From the NCBI RefSeq assembly GCF_012034935.1, contig NZ_JAATEN010000002.1:310001-374000 (forward strand): 64,000 nt of DNA, written 5' to 3'. Positions 26,489 through 35,254 of this stretch are shown in pieces; the stretch's first letter is position 1, and the number at the start of each line of letters is the position of its first letter. The position numbers and the translations under genes are program-made. Source of the stretch: Streptomyces zingiberis. GTDB taxonomy: Bacteria > Actinomycetota > Actinomycetes > Streptomycetales > Streptomycetaceae. A model generated the notes under the pieces. It was given only the letters and a program-made list of their open reading frames with translations, was not told where the DNA came from and made no database searches.

Positions 26489-28272
26489 CGGTGGTACAGC
26501 CCGGCGCCCGGCCGGCCCAGGAGGACGAGCCGGACCTGCTGCGCGAACAGTTCCGCCAGCTGCTCCGCTACCGCGCGCTGATCGTGGCCGGCGTGGTCCT
26601 CGGACTGCTCGGCGGTGCCTGGGTCGGCCTGGCCGGCGGCTCCGCCTACGTCGCCACGAGTGAGGTGACGGTCCGGTCCGCCACCTTCGACCCGTTCTCC
26701 CCGGGCGGCGGCTCCGCGGAGAAGGACATCAGCATGGGCTCCGAGCGGCAGACGGCGCTCAGCAACGCCGTCGCCGCCCGCGCCGCGGCGGAACTGGGGG
26801 CGCCCGACGACCCGGAGGAGGTGGAGCGCCTCCAGGACGGACTCCAGGTCACCAACCCGCCCAACACGCTGGTGCTCCGCTTCGCCTACACCGACGACTC
26901 CCCCGCCCGCGCCGCGAAGACCGCGAACGTCCTCACCCAGGCGTACCTCGACAACCGGCGCGCCCAGACCCGATCCGTGATCAAGAACATGATCGAGGGG
27001 TACGAGGAGCAGCTCGAACCGCTGAAGGAGCAGCGCGACGACCTCGCCGAGCAGATCGAGGGCCTCGGCGCCGGACGCGCCCTGGACACCACGCTCTCCG
27101 TGCAGTCCGGGGTCATCGGCCGGATCTCCGAACTCAACAGCAGCATCACCCGCCTCAAGGCGGTGGACACCACCCCGGGCTTCGTGGTGCGCACCGCCAC
27201 CGCTCCCGCCGATCCCTCCGGGCCCGGCCTGCTCGTGCTGCTGGGCCTGGGCGCGGCCGTCGGCGTGGGCGTCGGCCTGGTCGCCGCCTGGGTGCGGCTG
27301 GTCTTCGACCCCACCGCCCGGTCCGTCGGCGATGTCGTGCGCGCTCTGCGCGCGCCCGTCCTCGGCACGCTGCCCCGCCCCCGGCGCGGCCAGCCGCGCA
27401 CCCTGCTGGCCCAGGGCCGGGTCGCCGAGGAGTACCGCTCGGTGGCCTTCCGCCTCGCCTACGACCAGGAGTTCGCCGAGCGCCGCCGGCTGCTGGTCGT
27501 CGCCCCGCGCGGCTCCCTGGATACCGCGGCCGCCGCCTCCGTCAACCTCGCCGCCTGTTTCGTCGAGATGGGGCGGGACGTCGTCCTCGTCGAGGCCGAC
27601 CTGCGGAATCCGCAGCTCTCCGCGCGGCTGCGCTCGGCCGAGGGCATCCGCCCCGGCTGGGCCCGCCCGCCGGCCCGCGGGGACAACGTCTGGCCCAGCG
27701 GGCTCCAGATCCCCATCGACGCCGGGGAGTCGGGCGCCTTCGAACTCGTCCCCGGCAGCCGGGTCCGCAACGTCGCCCGCGCGCTGACCTCCGGGCACGC
27801 CACCCAGCTCTTCGCCACGGCCGACACCCCCGGTTCCGTGGTGGTCGTCCTCGCGCCCGCCGTGCTCTCCTACGCCGACGCGATCGCGCTGGCCGACCGG
27901 GTGGACGGGGTGCTCGTGGTCTGCGACCCGCGCGAGGTGCGCCGTGACGACCTCGCCCGCGTCCGTGAGCTGGTCTCCGGCGCGGGCGGCACGGTCCTCG
28001 GGGCGCTGCTGCACTCCGAGGAGTCCGCCCGGCGCAGCCGCGTCCCGGCGCTGCGCCGCGGCCGGCGCCACGCGGCCCCGTCCGATACGGAGCACGGGGC
28101 GGCCGTCCCGGAGCCGGCCGGCGGTGCCGGTTCCGCGGCCTCCGCCACCGACCGTACAACGGCCGGAGCGTCTCCGTCCGGCTCGGGACGGCCCGGTGCC
28201 CCGGGCGGGGCGGCGGGGAGCGGCGGTGCCGGGAGCCACGGCGGCCTCCCCGCCGGCCCGGCCCACCGGTGA
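26485..28272 (+). CDS. Wzz-like polysaccharide co-polymerase with degenerate BY-kinase-type domain, 595 aa
   Basis: Residues 30-52 and about 248-272 are transmembrane helices enclosing a large external domain with a coiled-coil stretch (about 165-195). The RTATAPADPSGPG motif precedes the second helix, as in Wzz proteins. The cytoplasmic domain (about 310-530) aligns with tyrosine autokinases: Walker A' is kept (VVLVEADLRNP, 366-376), but the Walker A site reads APRGSLDTAAAAS, lacking the Gly-Lys-Ser/Thr, and there is no C-terminal tyrosine cluster. It should control chain length or export but probably cannot act as a kinase. ATG overlaps the GT4 stop; GTG of the flippase overlaps its own stop. 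Confidence 0.85.
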   Translation: MTVVQPGARPAQEDEPDLLREQFRQLLRYRALIVAGVVLGLLGGAWVGLAGGSAYVATSEVTVRSATFDPFSPGGGSAEKDISMGSERQTALSNAVAARAAAELGAPDDPEEVERLQDGLQVTNPPNTLVLRFAYTDDSPARAAKTANVLTQAYLDNRRAQTRSVIKNMIEGYEEQLEPLKEQRDDLAEQIEGLGAGRALDTTLSVQSGVIGRISELNSSITRLKAVDTTPGFVVRTATAPADPSGPGLLVLLGLGAAVGVGVGLVAAWVRLVFDPTARSVGDVVRALRAPVLGTLPRPRRGQPRTLLAQGRVAEEYRSVAFRLAYDQEFAERRRLLVVAPRGSLDTAAAASVNLAACFVEMGRDVVLVEADLRNPQLSARLRSAEGIRPGWARPPARGDNVWPSGLQIPIDAGESGAFELVPGSRVRNVARALTSGHATQLFATADTPGSVVVVLAPAVLSYADAIALADRVDGVLVVCDPREVRRDDLARVRELVSGAGGTVLGALLHSEESARRSRVPALRRGRRHAAPSDTEHGAAVPEPAGGAGSAASATDRTTAGASPSGSGRPGAPGGAAGSGGAGSHGGLPAGPAHR

Positions 28273-29855
28273 CCGATCACCCACCCGGTCCCGGGCCGGA
28301 CCCGGCGTCCTCCGGGGCCCGGCCGTCCTCCGGGCCCGACCCGGCTTTTGAGGCCGAGTCGTCCTCCGGGGCCGAGTCGTCGTCAGGAGCTGAGAGCCCC
28401 TCCGGGGCCGGACCGGCTCCCGGGCAGGGTCCGGTTCCCGGGCCGGGCCGGGCTCCCAGGCCGGGCCCGGCGCCCCCGCGGAGTCCGGTCCCCGGACCGC
28501 GTTCGGCACCCGCGCCCACTCCCGCACCCGCGCCCGCGCCCACCCCTGGGCCTGCCGGCGGCGGGCCGTCCGGTGCGGAGCCCGGGGACGGACCGCCGGG
28601 ACGCTCCGGGGACGGCGGGCTGCGGACCCGGGCCGCCGTGCTCTGTTCCGTCGCCGACCAGGGGGTGTCGGCGCTCACCAACATCGCGGTCCTCATCATG
28701 GCGGCGCGGCTCTCCACGGCCGCCGGATTCTCCGTCTTCTCCATCGTCTACACGGTCTTCACGGTCCTGCTCGGCCTCACCGTCGCCTATGTCGGGCAGG
28801 CGCTGGTGCTGGAGCGCGGAGCCCCGTCCGCCGTCCGCTCGGCCTGCCGCTCCGCCGTGGGCTTCACCGCCGTGGCGTCCACCGCGGCAGGCGCCCTCAT
28901 GGCCGCCGCGCTCGTCCTCGTGCCGGGGGAGACCGCCCGCGGGCTCGCGGTGCTCGGCCTCGTCCTGCCGGTGGTGCTGACCCAGGACGCGGTCCGCTAC
29001 TGCTTCTCGGTGCTCCGGCTGCCGCATCTCGCCCTGGTCACCGATCTGGTGCGGCTCGTGGCGGTCGTCCCCGCGCTGGTCCTCCAGCCGGACGGCAGCG
29101 AGCCGAGCCGGCTGATCGCCGTGTGGGGGCTGTCCGCCCTGCCGGCCCTGGTGCTGGGCGCCGCGCTGCTCCGGCCGCGGCTGCGCGGAGCCCAGGGCGA
29201 CCCGCGCCGGCTGCTCCGCCGTGGCCACCTCGGACGCCGTTTCGTACTGGAGTTCGCCGTCGGCAACGCCGCCGGCCAGCTCGCGATCATCGGACTCGGC
29301 GTCTTCGCCAACCCGCTGGCCGTCGGGGCCCTGCGGGGCGCGGTCGCCCTCTTCGGCCCGATGAACGTCCTGTTCAACGCCGCCACGTCGTTCGGCCCGC
29401 CACTGCTGAACCGGGTCGCCTCCACCGCCGGACGAGTCCGGGCCACCGCCGTCCTGGCCGCCGTCCTCGCGGTGGTCGCCGCCTGCTGGGCCGGGGTGCT
29501 CGTCCTGCTGCCGGACGGGGCGGGGCGCCAGTTGCTCGGTGACACCTGGGCCGCCGCCGCCGCGCTGCTGCCCGCCACCGGCGCGCAGTACGCGGCCATC
29601 GCCCTGGGCACCTGCGCGCTGCTGACCCTCCGGGTGCTCAGCCCGCGCTCCACCCTGCCGATCCAGGTGGTCTTCTCCCTGCTCTCGGTCGGCTTCCTGA
29701 TCGGCGGTCACCTGCTCGGCGGGGTGCTCGGCGCCGCCTGGGGACTGTGCCTCGGTTCGGCGCTCAAGGCCACGGCGGCCTGGACCCGCGCCATCCGGCT
29801 GCGGAACACGCCTCCCCCCGCGCCCCAGGCCCCGGCCGGTCCGGCCGGCGGGTGA
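28269..29855 (+). CDS. Wzx-like polysaccharide flippase, 528 aa, with long low-complexity N-terminus
   Basis: About 12 hydrophobic helices from residue 118 onward (VLCSVADQGVSALTNIAVLI), in the MOP/polysaccharide transporter pattern, with family-like ALRGAVALFGPMNVLFNAAT in the middle. It probably flips lipid-linked repeat units across the membrane. GTG at 28269 overlaps the previous stop (GTGA). The first ~115 residues are Pro/Gly/Ala/Ser-rich (AESSSGAESSSGAES, PAPTPAPAPAPTPGP), cytoplasmic and repeat-derived; no later start codon is likely before helix 1. Last gene of the three-gene operon, followed by a strong hairpin. Confidence 0.83.
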   Translation: MTDHPPGPGPDPASSGARPSSGPDPAFEAESSSGAESSSGAESPSGAGPAPGQGPVPGPGRAPRPGPAPPRSPVPGPRSAPAPTPAPAPAPTPGPAGGGPSGAEPGDGPPGRSGDGGLRTRAAVLCSVADQGVSALTNIAVLIMAARLSTAAGFSVFSIVYTVFTVLLGLTVAYVGQALVLERGAPSAVRSACRSAVGFTAVASTAAGALMAAALVLVPGETARGLAVLGLVLPVVLTQDAVRYCFSVLRLPHLALVTDLVRLVAVVPALVLQPDGSEPSRLIAVWGLSALPALVLGAALLRPRLRGAQGDPRRLLRRGHLGRRFVLEFAVGNAAGQLAIIGLGVFANPLAVGALRGAVALFGPMNVLFNAATSFGPPLLNRVASTAGRVRATAVLAAVLAVVAACWAGVLVLLPDGAGRQLLGDTWAAAAALLPATGAQYAAIALGTCALLTLRVLSPRSTLPIQVVFSLLSVGFLIGGHLLGGVLGAAWGLCLGSALKATAAWTRAIRLRNTPPPAPQAPAGPAGG

Positions 29856-29875
29856 CTCCGCGCCCCGGTCTCACG

Positions 29876-29910
29876 CGGAAGGCGCCCCGCGGCGGGCGGG
29901 GCGCCTTCCG
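29876..29910. terminator. Bidirectional terminator, perfect 15-bp stem
   Basis: CGGAAGGCGCCCCGC (29876-29890) pairs exactly with GCGGGGCGCCTTCCG (29896-29910) around GGCGG. It lies between the convergent flippase and ferritin-like genes. Confidence 0.85.
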
Positions 29911-29942
29911 TGCGTGACGGGCCGGGAGAGCCCGGCGCGGGG

Positions 29943-31004
29943 TCAGCCAGCGGCCTGCCCGGTGCCGCCCTGGGGGTGGTTCCCGTGCCGGCCGTGACCG
30001 TGGCCGGGGTGGCCGATGCCGCGCAGCACCCGGGTGAAGAGTTCCGCGTGGCGGCGCTCGTCCCCGGCGATGTCGGTGAAGAGCGCCGCGGCCTCCTCGT
30101 CCCCGGCGCGCCGGGCGCGCTCCGCGTAGGCCGGGTAGACCACGGTCGACTCGTAGCGCTCGCCGCTGATCGCGGTCCGCAGATTGCTCCTCGTGTCGGA
30201 GACCAGGCCGGCGAGGGCGGCCTCGGACGCGAAGTGCTCACGCAGCTCGACCTGGGCCACGCCCCGGAACAGCCGGGCCAGCGCGTGGTTGCCGCTCCGC
30301 TCGGCCTGCCGGGCGTAGAGCAGGTACGAGGCGTTGGCGAGGGCCTCACCGTGCAGCGCGGCCTCCAGGTTGGCCCGGGTCCGGGGTGAGGTGACCTGGG
30401 GCTCGCCCGCCGGAACCTCGACGGGGTCGACCGTCGGCGGCGCGGGGACGCGGCCGCCCTTCCCGGTGATCGCCTCCAGTGCCTCGGTGAACGCCTCGCG
30501 GTGCTCGTTCTCGTCGGCGGCGATCTCGGTGAAGAGTTCCGCCGCGTTCTCGTCGCCGTCCCGCCGCGCCTGGTCCGCGTAGTCGGGGTACATCTCCCGG
30601 GCCTCGTGGGTCTCGCCCTGGATGGCCTTGCGCAGATTCGACTCGTCGTCGCCGACCGCGTCCACCAGTTCGGCCAGCTCGGAGAAGTGCTCCCACAGTT
30701 CGGTACGGGCGGTCCGGCGGAACGCGGTAGCGGCCTCGGGCTGCTTCTCGCGCTGCGCCTGGGCGGCGAAGAAGCGGTACGAGGCGTTGGCGAAGGACTC
30801 TCCGCCCATGGCCGTCTCCGCGTCCGCGACGGTGGAGAGGGCGAGCGGCTCGGGCGCGGGGGCGGTGGGGGGACGGGTGGGGGACGACGGGGGAGCGGGG
30901 TGCTGTGGTGCCGCCGCTCCGGCGGTGGCCGTGACACCGGCCGTCAGGGCAGCGGCCGCGGCCAGGGCGAGCGCCGCGAGGGCACGGGTGGGGGTGGCAG
31001 GCAT
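29943..31004 (-). CDS. Exported tandem ferritin-like (rubrerythrin-type) protein, 353 aa
   Basis: ATG at 31004 follows GGAGAGGAGAATTCC. Signal peptide at about residues 1-32 (ALAALALAAAAALTAGVTAT), then a Pro/Ser linker. Two homologous four-helix domains follow (about 60-185 and 210-340). Each keeps the di-iron ligand pattern: GESFAN, TELWEHF, GETHE, ADENEHRE in the first; GEALAN, VELREHF, GERYE, AGDERRHAE in the second. So both metal sites look intact. The C-terminus is His/Gly-rich (GHPGHGHGRHGNH), a possible extra metal site. Exported iron-binding or peroxide-scavenging roles are possible. Its place inside an exopolysaccharide locus is unusual. Confidence 0.85.
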   Translation of the reverse strand: MPATPTRALAALALAAAAALTAGVTATAGAAAPQHPAPPSSPTRPPTAPAPEPLALSTVADAETAMGGESFANASYRFFAAQAQREKQPEAATAFRRTARTELWEHFSELAELVDAVGDDESNLRKAIQGETHEAREMYPDYADQARRDGDENAAELFTEIAADENEHREAFTEALEAITGKGGRVPAPPTVDPVEVPAGEPQVTSPRTRANLEAALHGEALANASYLLYARQAERSGNHALARLFRGVAQVELREHFASEAALAGLVSDTRSNLRTAISGERYESTVVYPAYAERARRAGDEEAAALFTDIAGDERRHAELFTRVLRGIGHPGHGHGRHGNHPQGGTGQAAG

Positions 31005-31399
31005 GGAATTCTCCTCTCCGGCGCCTTGGGACGCCGGCACGGTGACGGCAGAGCCCTCCCACCCCGCGGCGGCCGGTTCACCGGCCTCCGGCGGTGATCG
31101 CCCGAAAAGAGCGATCATCACACCGTCAAGGGGGAACCACCCGCCCGTCCGGCCCCCGCCTGGGCCCCCGTCCCGGCCCGGGCCCCTGCCCCCGGCCTGC
31201 CTCCCGCCCCGGGGCCCTGTCCCTCCTGGCGCGGTCCGGGAACCCCGGCCCCGGCCCATCGTCACCCCCGGCTCTCAGGTCGCCACCGTCCCCGCCCCGG
31301 GGCACCCGGGCCGCCGCCCCCGCGACTCCCGCCCGGCCGCCGGCCCTGTCCGGCCCCGCCCGGACCGCCCGGACCGCCCGGACCCGCCTGCGCGTCCGC
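31005..31399. promoter_or_regulatory. Regulatory region of the ferritin-like gene, then non-coding DNA
   Basis: On the minus strand TTGACG (31129-31124) is a good -35, but no clear -10 follows at 16-18 bases. Just downstream is a 7-bp inverted repeat TGATCGC (31095-31101) / GCGATCA (31111-31117), a possible operator or leader hairpin. The rest (31130-31399) is Pro/Arg-biased G+C-rich DNA without a gene. Confidence 0.45.
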
Positions 31400-32929
31400 T
31401 CAGCGGAGCAGCTTCCGGGTGTCCGAGCGGAACGTCGTCACCAGCGCCAGGCAGAACAGCGCGATGCCGATGCGCCCCGCCGCCTGCAGCAGCGGACCGC
31501 GGAGCAGGATGAACGAGTATCCGGCGATCAGAGGGATGACGATGGCCATGATGTTCCCGGGCCGCTCGTCGTCCACCGTACGCAGGGTGTACCGGCGGTC
31601 ACCGCGGGCGCAGAGGTACCCCAGCCCCAGGAAGCCGCCGGTCATGCCCACCGAGCCGAAGTCCAGCCACAGCTCGGCCCAGAGCGGCGAGGAGAGGTTG
31701 GTGTTGGTCATCCCCATCCACTGGCCGACCCGCACCCCGGAGTCCAGCGGTTTGCCGTCCCAGACCGAGCGGGGCACGAAGAAGAGCACGGTGCCGGTCA
31801 GCTGGCGCCCGTAGGCGTGCCCCGCCCCGGAATCGACAAAGGTGATCGTGTTGGCGAACATGCCGATCTGGTCGTAGTCCTTGAGGGTCAGCGGCTCCAC
31901 GAACGAGGAGGACTGCACCTCCTTGCGGCCCTCCTCGTCGTAGCGGAAGCGGTCCATGAACGGGAAGAGGAGCAGCGCCGCGATCACCCCGAGCGCCAGG
32001 GACGTCCGGTACATCACCGGGCTCTTCGGGAAGGCCGTGAAGAGGATCGAGAACGCCACGGTCAGAAACCAGTACCGGGGGTTGGAGATCGGGTTGTTGA
32101 CGACGACGTTGACGGCCACCAGCCCGGCGAGCATCAGCAGCACCAGCGGGCTCCGCCGGGGCACCTTGGAGGTGACCATCCAGCGCAGCAGGAACAGCAG
32201 GGCCAGCAGTGCCGGCACGGTACCGAAGCCGCGCAGGAACGCCGAGCCCACGTTGGAGTCCCCGGCGCCGCCCGACGCGCTCGCCCCGATGGACTCGCTG
32301 ATCTCCTGCCGGCTGCTGAAGAACACCGCCGGCCCGCCGAGCTGGACGACGAACACCGCGCTGCAGGCACAGGCGAAGAGGACCAGCAGGTAGAGCCGCC
32401 GGCGCCCCACCGAGGCCGTCGGCGGTGACCAGCGGATCCGCAGCGACGGGCGGTGCCGCGCCAGCAGCGCGCCCACGTCGAAGGCGACACAGCCGCAGAG
32501 CACCAGCACCAGCGCGAGCACCGTGTCCGACCGCGGCCCGACGACGGGGGTGGGCGTCCGGCCCAGCACCGCCTGCGCCAGCGGCGCCACCCCCATGGCG
32601 ATGTAGCAGAACAGCCAGAAGGCGCCCTGGATCAGCCGCCGCCGCGCGGTCAGCACCATCGCGGACAGCCGCGCGCCCGTGTAGCAGGTGAGCGCGAGCT
32701 GCAACCAGTACGCCTCGTCCCGCACCCCGTCGCCGTACTGGGACGCCACCACGGCCGGCAGCCCGAAGACCAGTCCGAGGATCAGCGGGACGGACAGCGC
32801 CCGCGAGAGCACGGCGCGCGGGGCGTGACGGGCCTCCGCGGACGCCTCGCGCGCCCCCGGCCCCCCTCCGCCGCCCGGAGCGGTGCCCTCCGCCGGCCCG
32901 GCCGGTGCGGCCGGTGCGTCGGTGGTCAT
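31400..32929 (-). CDS. Wzy-like O-antigen/exopolysaccharide polymerase, 509 aa
   Basis: About 11-12 membrane helices after a 38-residue Pro/Gly/Ala-rich head. Family-like features are a large external loop with SSRQEISESIG, the NPRYWFLTVAFSILF segment, the DRFRYDEEGRKEVQSSSFVE loop, and a late loop GMTNTNLSSPLWAELWLDFG that resembles the polymerase consensus near the catalytic Arg/His region. It would join flipped repeat units outside the membrane. ATG at 32929 with GGGGGG upstream. Divergent from the second GT4 gene. Confidence 0.82.
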   Translation of the reverse strand: MTTDAPAAPAGPAEGTAPGGGGGPGAREASAEARHAPRAVLSRALSVPLILGLVFGLPAVVASQYGDGVRDEAYWLQLALTCYTGARLSAMVLTARRRLIQGAFWLFCYIAMGVAPLAQAVLGRTPTPVVGPRSDTVLALVLVLCGCVAFDVGALLARHRPSLRIRWSPPTASVGRRRLYLLVLFACACSAVFVVQLGGPAVFFSSRQEISESIGASASGGAGDSNVGSAFLRGFGTVPALLALLFLLRWMVTSKVPRRSPLVLLMLAGLVAVNVVVNNPISNPRYWFLTVAFSILFTAFPKSPVMYRTSLALGVIAALLLFPFMDRFRYDEEGRKEVQSSSFVEPLTLKDYDQIGMFANTITFVDSGAGHAYGRQLTGTVLFFVPRSVWDGKPLDSGVRVGQWMGMTNTNLSSPLWAELWLDFGSVGMTGGFLGLGYLCARGDRRYTLRTVDDERPGNIMAIVIPLIAGYSFILLRGPLLQAAGRIGIALFCLALVTTFRSDTRKLLR

Positions 32930-33052
32930 GTCCCCCCTGTCCTACGGCTGTTGAGGCCCCCAGGGGCGCCACCCGGCGCCCGCCCTCCGGCCAGCAGTCT
33001 AGAAGCGCGGCGGCCCGCGCGGACCCGGCGCGGGCTTCCTCCCCGTACGGCT

Positions 33053-33080
33053 GCGGGCCGGCGCGGCCCGCGGATACGCT
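33053..33080 (+). promoter_or_regulatory. Putative promoter (-10 TACGCT) with 7-bp inverted repeat for the second GT4 gene
   Basis: TACGCT at 33075-33080 fits a -10 and gives a leader of about 36 bases with GGGGGGAGGAA as ribosome site. GCGGGCC (33053-33059) and GGCCCGC (33065-33071) form an inverted repeat in the spacer, a possible operator. Confidence 0.4.
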
Positions 33081-33122
33081 GACCGCCACGGTGCCGGGGG
33101 GCATCGGGGGGAGGAATACCAC

Positions 33123-34280
33123 GTGAAGGTCCTGCACGCGGTCACGCTGCACACGCCCACACACGACTTCGGGGGGCCCACCCGGGTCGCGCTGAATCTC
33201 TCGCGCGGTCTGCGGCGGCGCGGGGTGGACGCCCGGATCACCGCGCTCGGCGACCGCTTCGACGGGCCGCTGCCCGACTCCGTGGAGGGGGTGCCGACCT
33301 GGCTGTACCAGGCCCGGCACGTCCTGCCCGCCTTCGAGGTCAGCGGGATCACCTCACCGGCCATGCTGGCCCGCGCGCGCCGGATGGTGGCCGGTGCCGA
33401 CCTCGTCCACGTCCATCTGATGCGGGATCTGGTCACCCTGCCCATCGCCCTCACCGCCCTGCGCACCGGCACCCCGCTGGTGCTGCAGACGCACGGCATG
33501 ATCGACCCGACGGAGAAGCGCGTCGCGCAACTCGTCGACCTCCTCGGGCTCCGCAAGGTGCTCCGCGAGGCCGACGCCGTGCTCCACCTCACCGAGAGCG
33601 AGCGGGAGGACGTCGAGGCCGTCGCGGTGCCCCGCCCGCTGCGCCGCACCCACCGGCTGGTCAACGGCGTACCCGCCCAGGAGCGCCGGCCCGCCACCTC
33701 CGGGGATCGCCCGCCCACCATTCTCTACCTGGCCCGGGTGCAGGCCCGCAAGCGGCCGGAGGACTTCATCTCGGCGATGCCGGTCGTCCTCGCCAAGTAC
33801 CCCGGCGCGCGCTTCGTGCTGGCCGGACCGGACACCGGTCCGCTCGCCGACGACATGCTGGCCCTCGCGGCCCGGCTCGGGGTGGCCGATTCCGTGGAGT
33901 ACGTCGGTCCGCTCGGGCACTCCGAGGTCATGGAGCGGCTGCGGAGCTCCGACGTCTACGTCCTGCCGTCGATCGTGGAGCCCTTCGCCGTCTCCATCCT
34001 GGAGGCCATGTCCGTGGGGCTGCCCGTGGTGGTCACCCGCACGGGCGGGCTCTCGCCGGACGTGGCCGCGGCCGGCGCCGGCCGCGTGGTGGACAGCCGC
34101 CCGGACGCGGACAACGGGCCGCTGGTCGGCCAGGCGATCCTGGAACTGCTCGACCCGGCCGCCAACGCGGAGGCCTCCGACGCGGCCTGGAACCTCATCC
34201 GGGACAAGTTCTCCATCGACGCCGTCGTCGAGGATCTGCACGGGCTGTACGAGGAGGTCGTCGCCGGCCACCGGCGCTGA
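33123..34280 (+). CDS. Glycosyltransferase family 4, 385 aa
   Basis: GT-B enzyme. The N-terminal domain opens MKVLHAVTLHTPTHDFGGPTRVALNL, a donor/acceptor loop typical of GT4. The C-terminal domain has ILYLARVQARKRPEDFISAM, FVLAGPDTGPL, VEYVGPLGHSEVMERLRSSD and the EPFAVSILEAMSVGLPVVVT motif with the EX7E glutamates that bind the nucleotide sugar. GTG at 33123 after a strong ribosome site. Likely adds a sugar to the growing polysaccharide repeat. Confidence 0.9.
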   Translation: MKVLHAVTLHTPTHDFGGPTRVALNLSRGLRRRGVDARITALGDRFDGPLPDSVEGVPTWLYQARHVLPAFEVSGITSPAMLARARRMVAGADLVHVHLMRDLVTLPIALTALRTGTPLVLQTHGMIDPTEKRVAQLVDLLGLRKVLREADAVLHLTESEREDVEAVAVPRPLRRTHRLVNGVPAQERRPATSGDRPPTILYLARVQARKRPEDFISAMPVVLAKYPGARFVLAGPDTGPLADDMLALAARLGVADSVEYVGPLGHSEVMERLRSSDVYVLPSIVEPFAVSILEAMSVGLPVVVTRTGGLSPDVAAAGAGRVVDSRPDADNGPLVGQAILELLDPAANAEASDAAWNLIRDKFSIDAVVEDLHGLYEEVVAGHRR

Positions 34281-34417
34281 TCGCGGGCCGGGGCGCCCCG
34301 CGCCAGCCCCTCTCCGCCGGGTCCGCCCGGACGGGGCCGGGCGGGCCGGCGAGGGAGTGCGGGTGGCCAGGGCCGGTGGCCGGGTCCCGCCCCCGGCCCC
34401 CCGGGCCGCCTCGGCTG

Positions 34418-35254
34418 TCAGCCCGTGCGGCCCGTCCGGCGCCCCTCCCGGGTCTTGAGCCCGATCTGCCACCGGTAGAAGCTCATGGCCAGGGCGTAGT
34501 CCAGGCCGGCCCGTCCGTCCAGGAAGCCCAGCTTGTAGAGGTAGGCGTAGCCGAAGGAGACCAGCGGCTTGAACGGCGCCTGGTGGAACAGGCGCCCCTG
34601 CCGGGTCTTGGCCAGCCGGATCTCCTCCCGCACCGCCGGGTGGAGCTCCAGCCACGCCTCCCAGTCCGAGTAGCGGTTGTGCCGGTCGAACCAGGTACGG
34701 ACCGGGTCCAGATCCTCGTGCTCGATCGGGGACCGCAACCGCCGCACGGGATCGGCGATCGGCTGGTAGTGCCCCTCCTGCTCGCCCATGCCCGGCGCGT
34801 CCAGATCGCCCAGCACCGGGAAGTAGGCGCGGTTGCGATCCATCAGGGCGCGTTTGACGATGGTGTAGCCGTGGCGCAGCCGCTTCCCGCCGAACCAGTA
34901 GCCGAGCGGGATGTCGAACGCGGCGGCCTCCACCGGGCGGGAGAAGAGGTCCCGCAACTCGGCCAGCAGCGCCGGGCTCAGCCGCTCGTCCCCGTCGAGG
35001 AAGAGCACCCAGGGGATCTCCGGGCGCACCTGGTCCAGGCACCACTGCTTCTTCTTGGGGTACGTGCCGTCCCACCGGTAGGGCACGACCTCCGCGCCCA
35101 GCTTGGTGGCGATCGCCCGGGTGTCGTCGGTGCTGTCCGAGTCGACCACGGCGACCGCCTCGAAGTGGCCCATGACCGACCCGAGGGCCGCCGCGATGTT
35201 CTCCTCCTCGTTCTTGGTCGGTATCGCCACGAGGATGGGGAGTCTGCTGCTCAT
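34418..35254 (-). CDS. Glycosyltransferase family 2, 278 aa
   Basis: GT-A enzyme: PILVAIPTKNEEENIAAALG at the N-terminus, the nucleotide-binding VVDSDSTDDT near residue 37, and the metal-binding FLDGDERLS (DxD equivalent) near 89. The C-terminal half carries WCLDQV, GYWFGGKRLRHG and FGYAYLYKLGFLDGRAGLDYA, as in cytoplasmic GT2 enzymes of lipopolysaccharide-core type. ATG at 35254 overlaps the stop of the lipoprotein gene (ATGA), so it is translationally coupled to it. Confidence 0.9.
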   Translation of the reverse strand: MSSRLPILVAIPTKNEEENIAAALGSVMGHFEAVAVVDSDSTDDTRAIATKLGAEVVPYRWDGTYPKKKQWCLDQVRPEIPWVLFLDGDERLSPALLAELRDLFSRPVEAAAFDIPLGYWFGGKRLRHGYTIVKRALMDRNRAYFPVLGDLDAPGMGEQEGHYQPIADPVRRLRSPIEHEDLDPVRTWFDRHNRYSDWEAWLELHPAVREEIRLAKTRQGRLFHQAPFKPLVSFGYAYLYKLGFLDGRAGLDYALAMSFYRWQIGLKTREGRRTGRTG

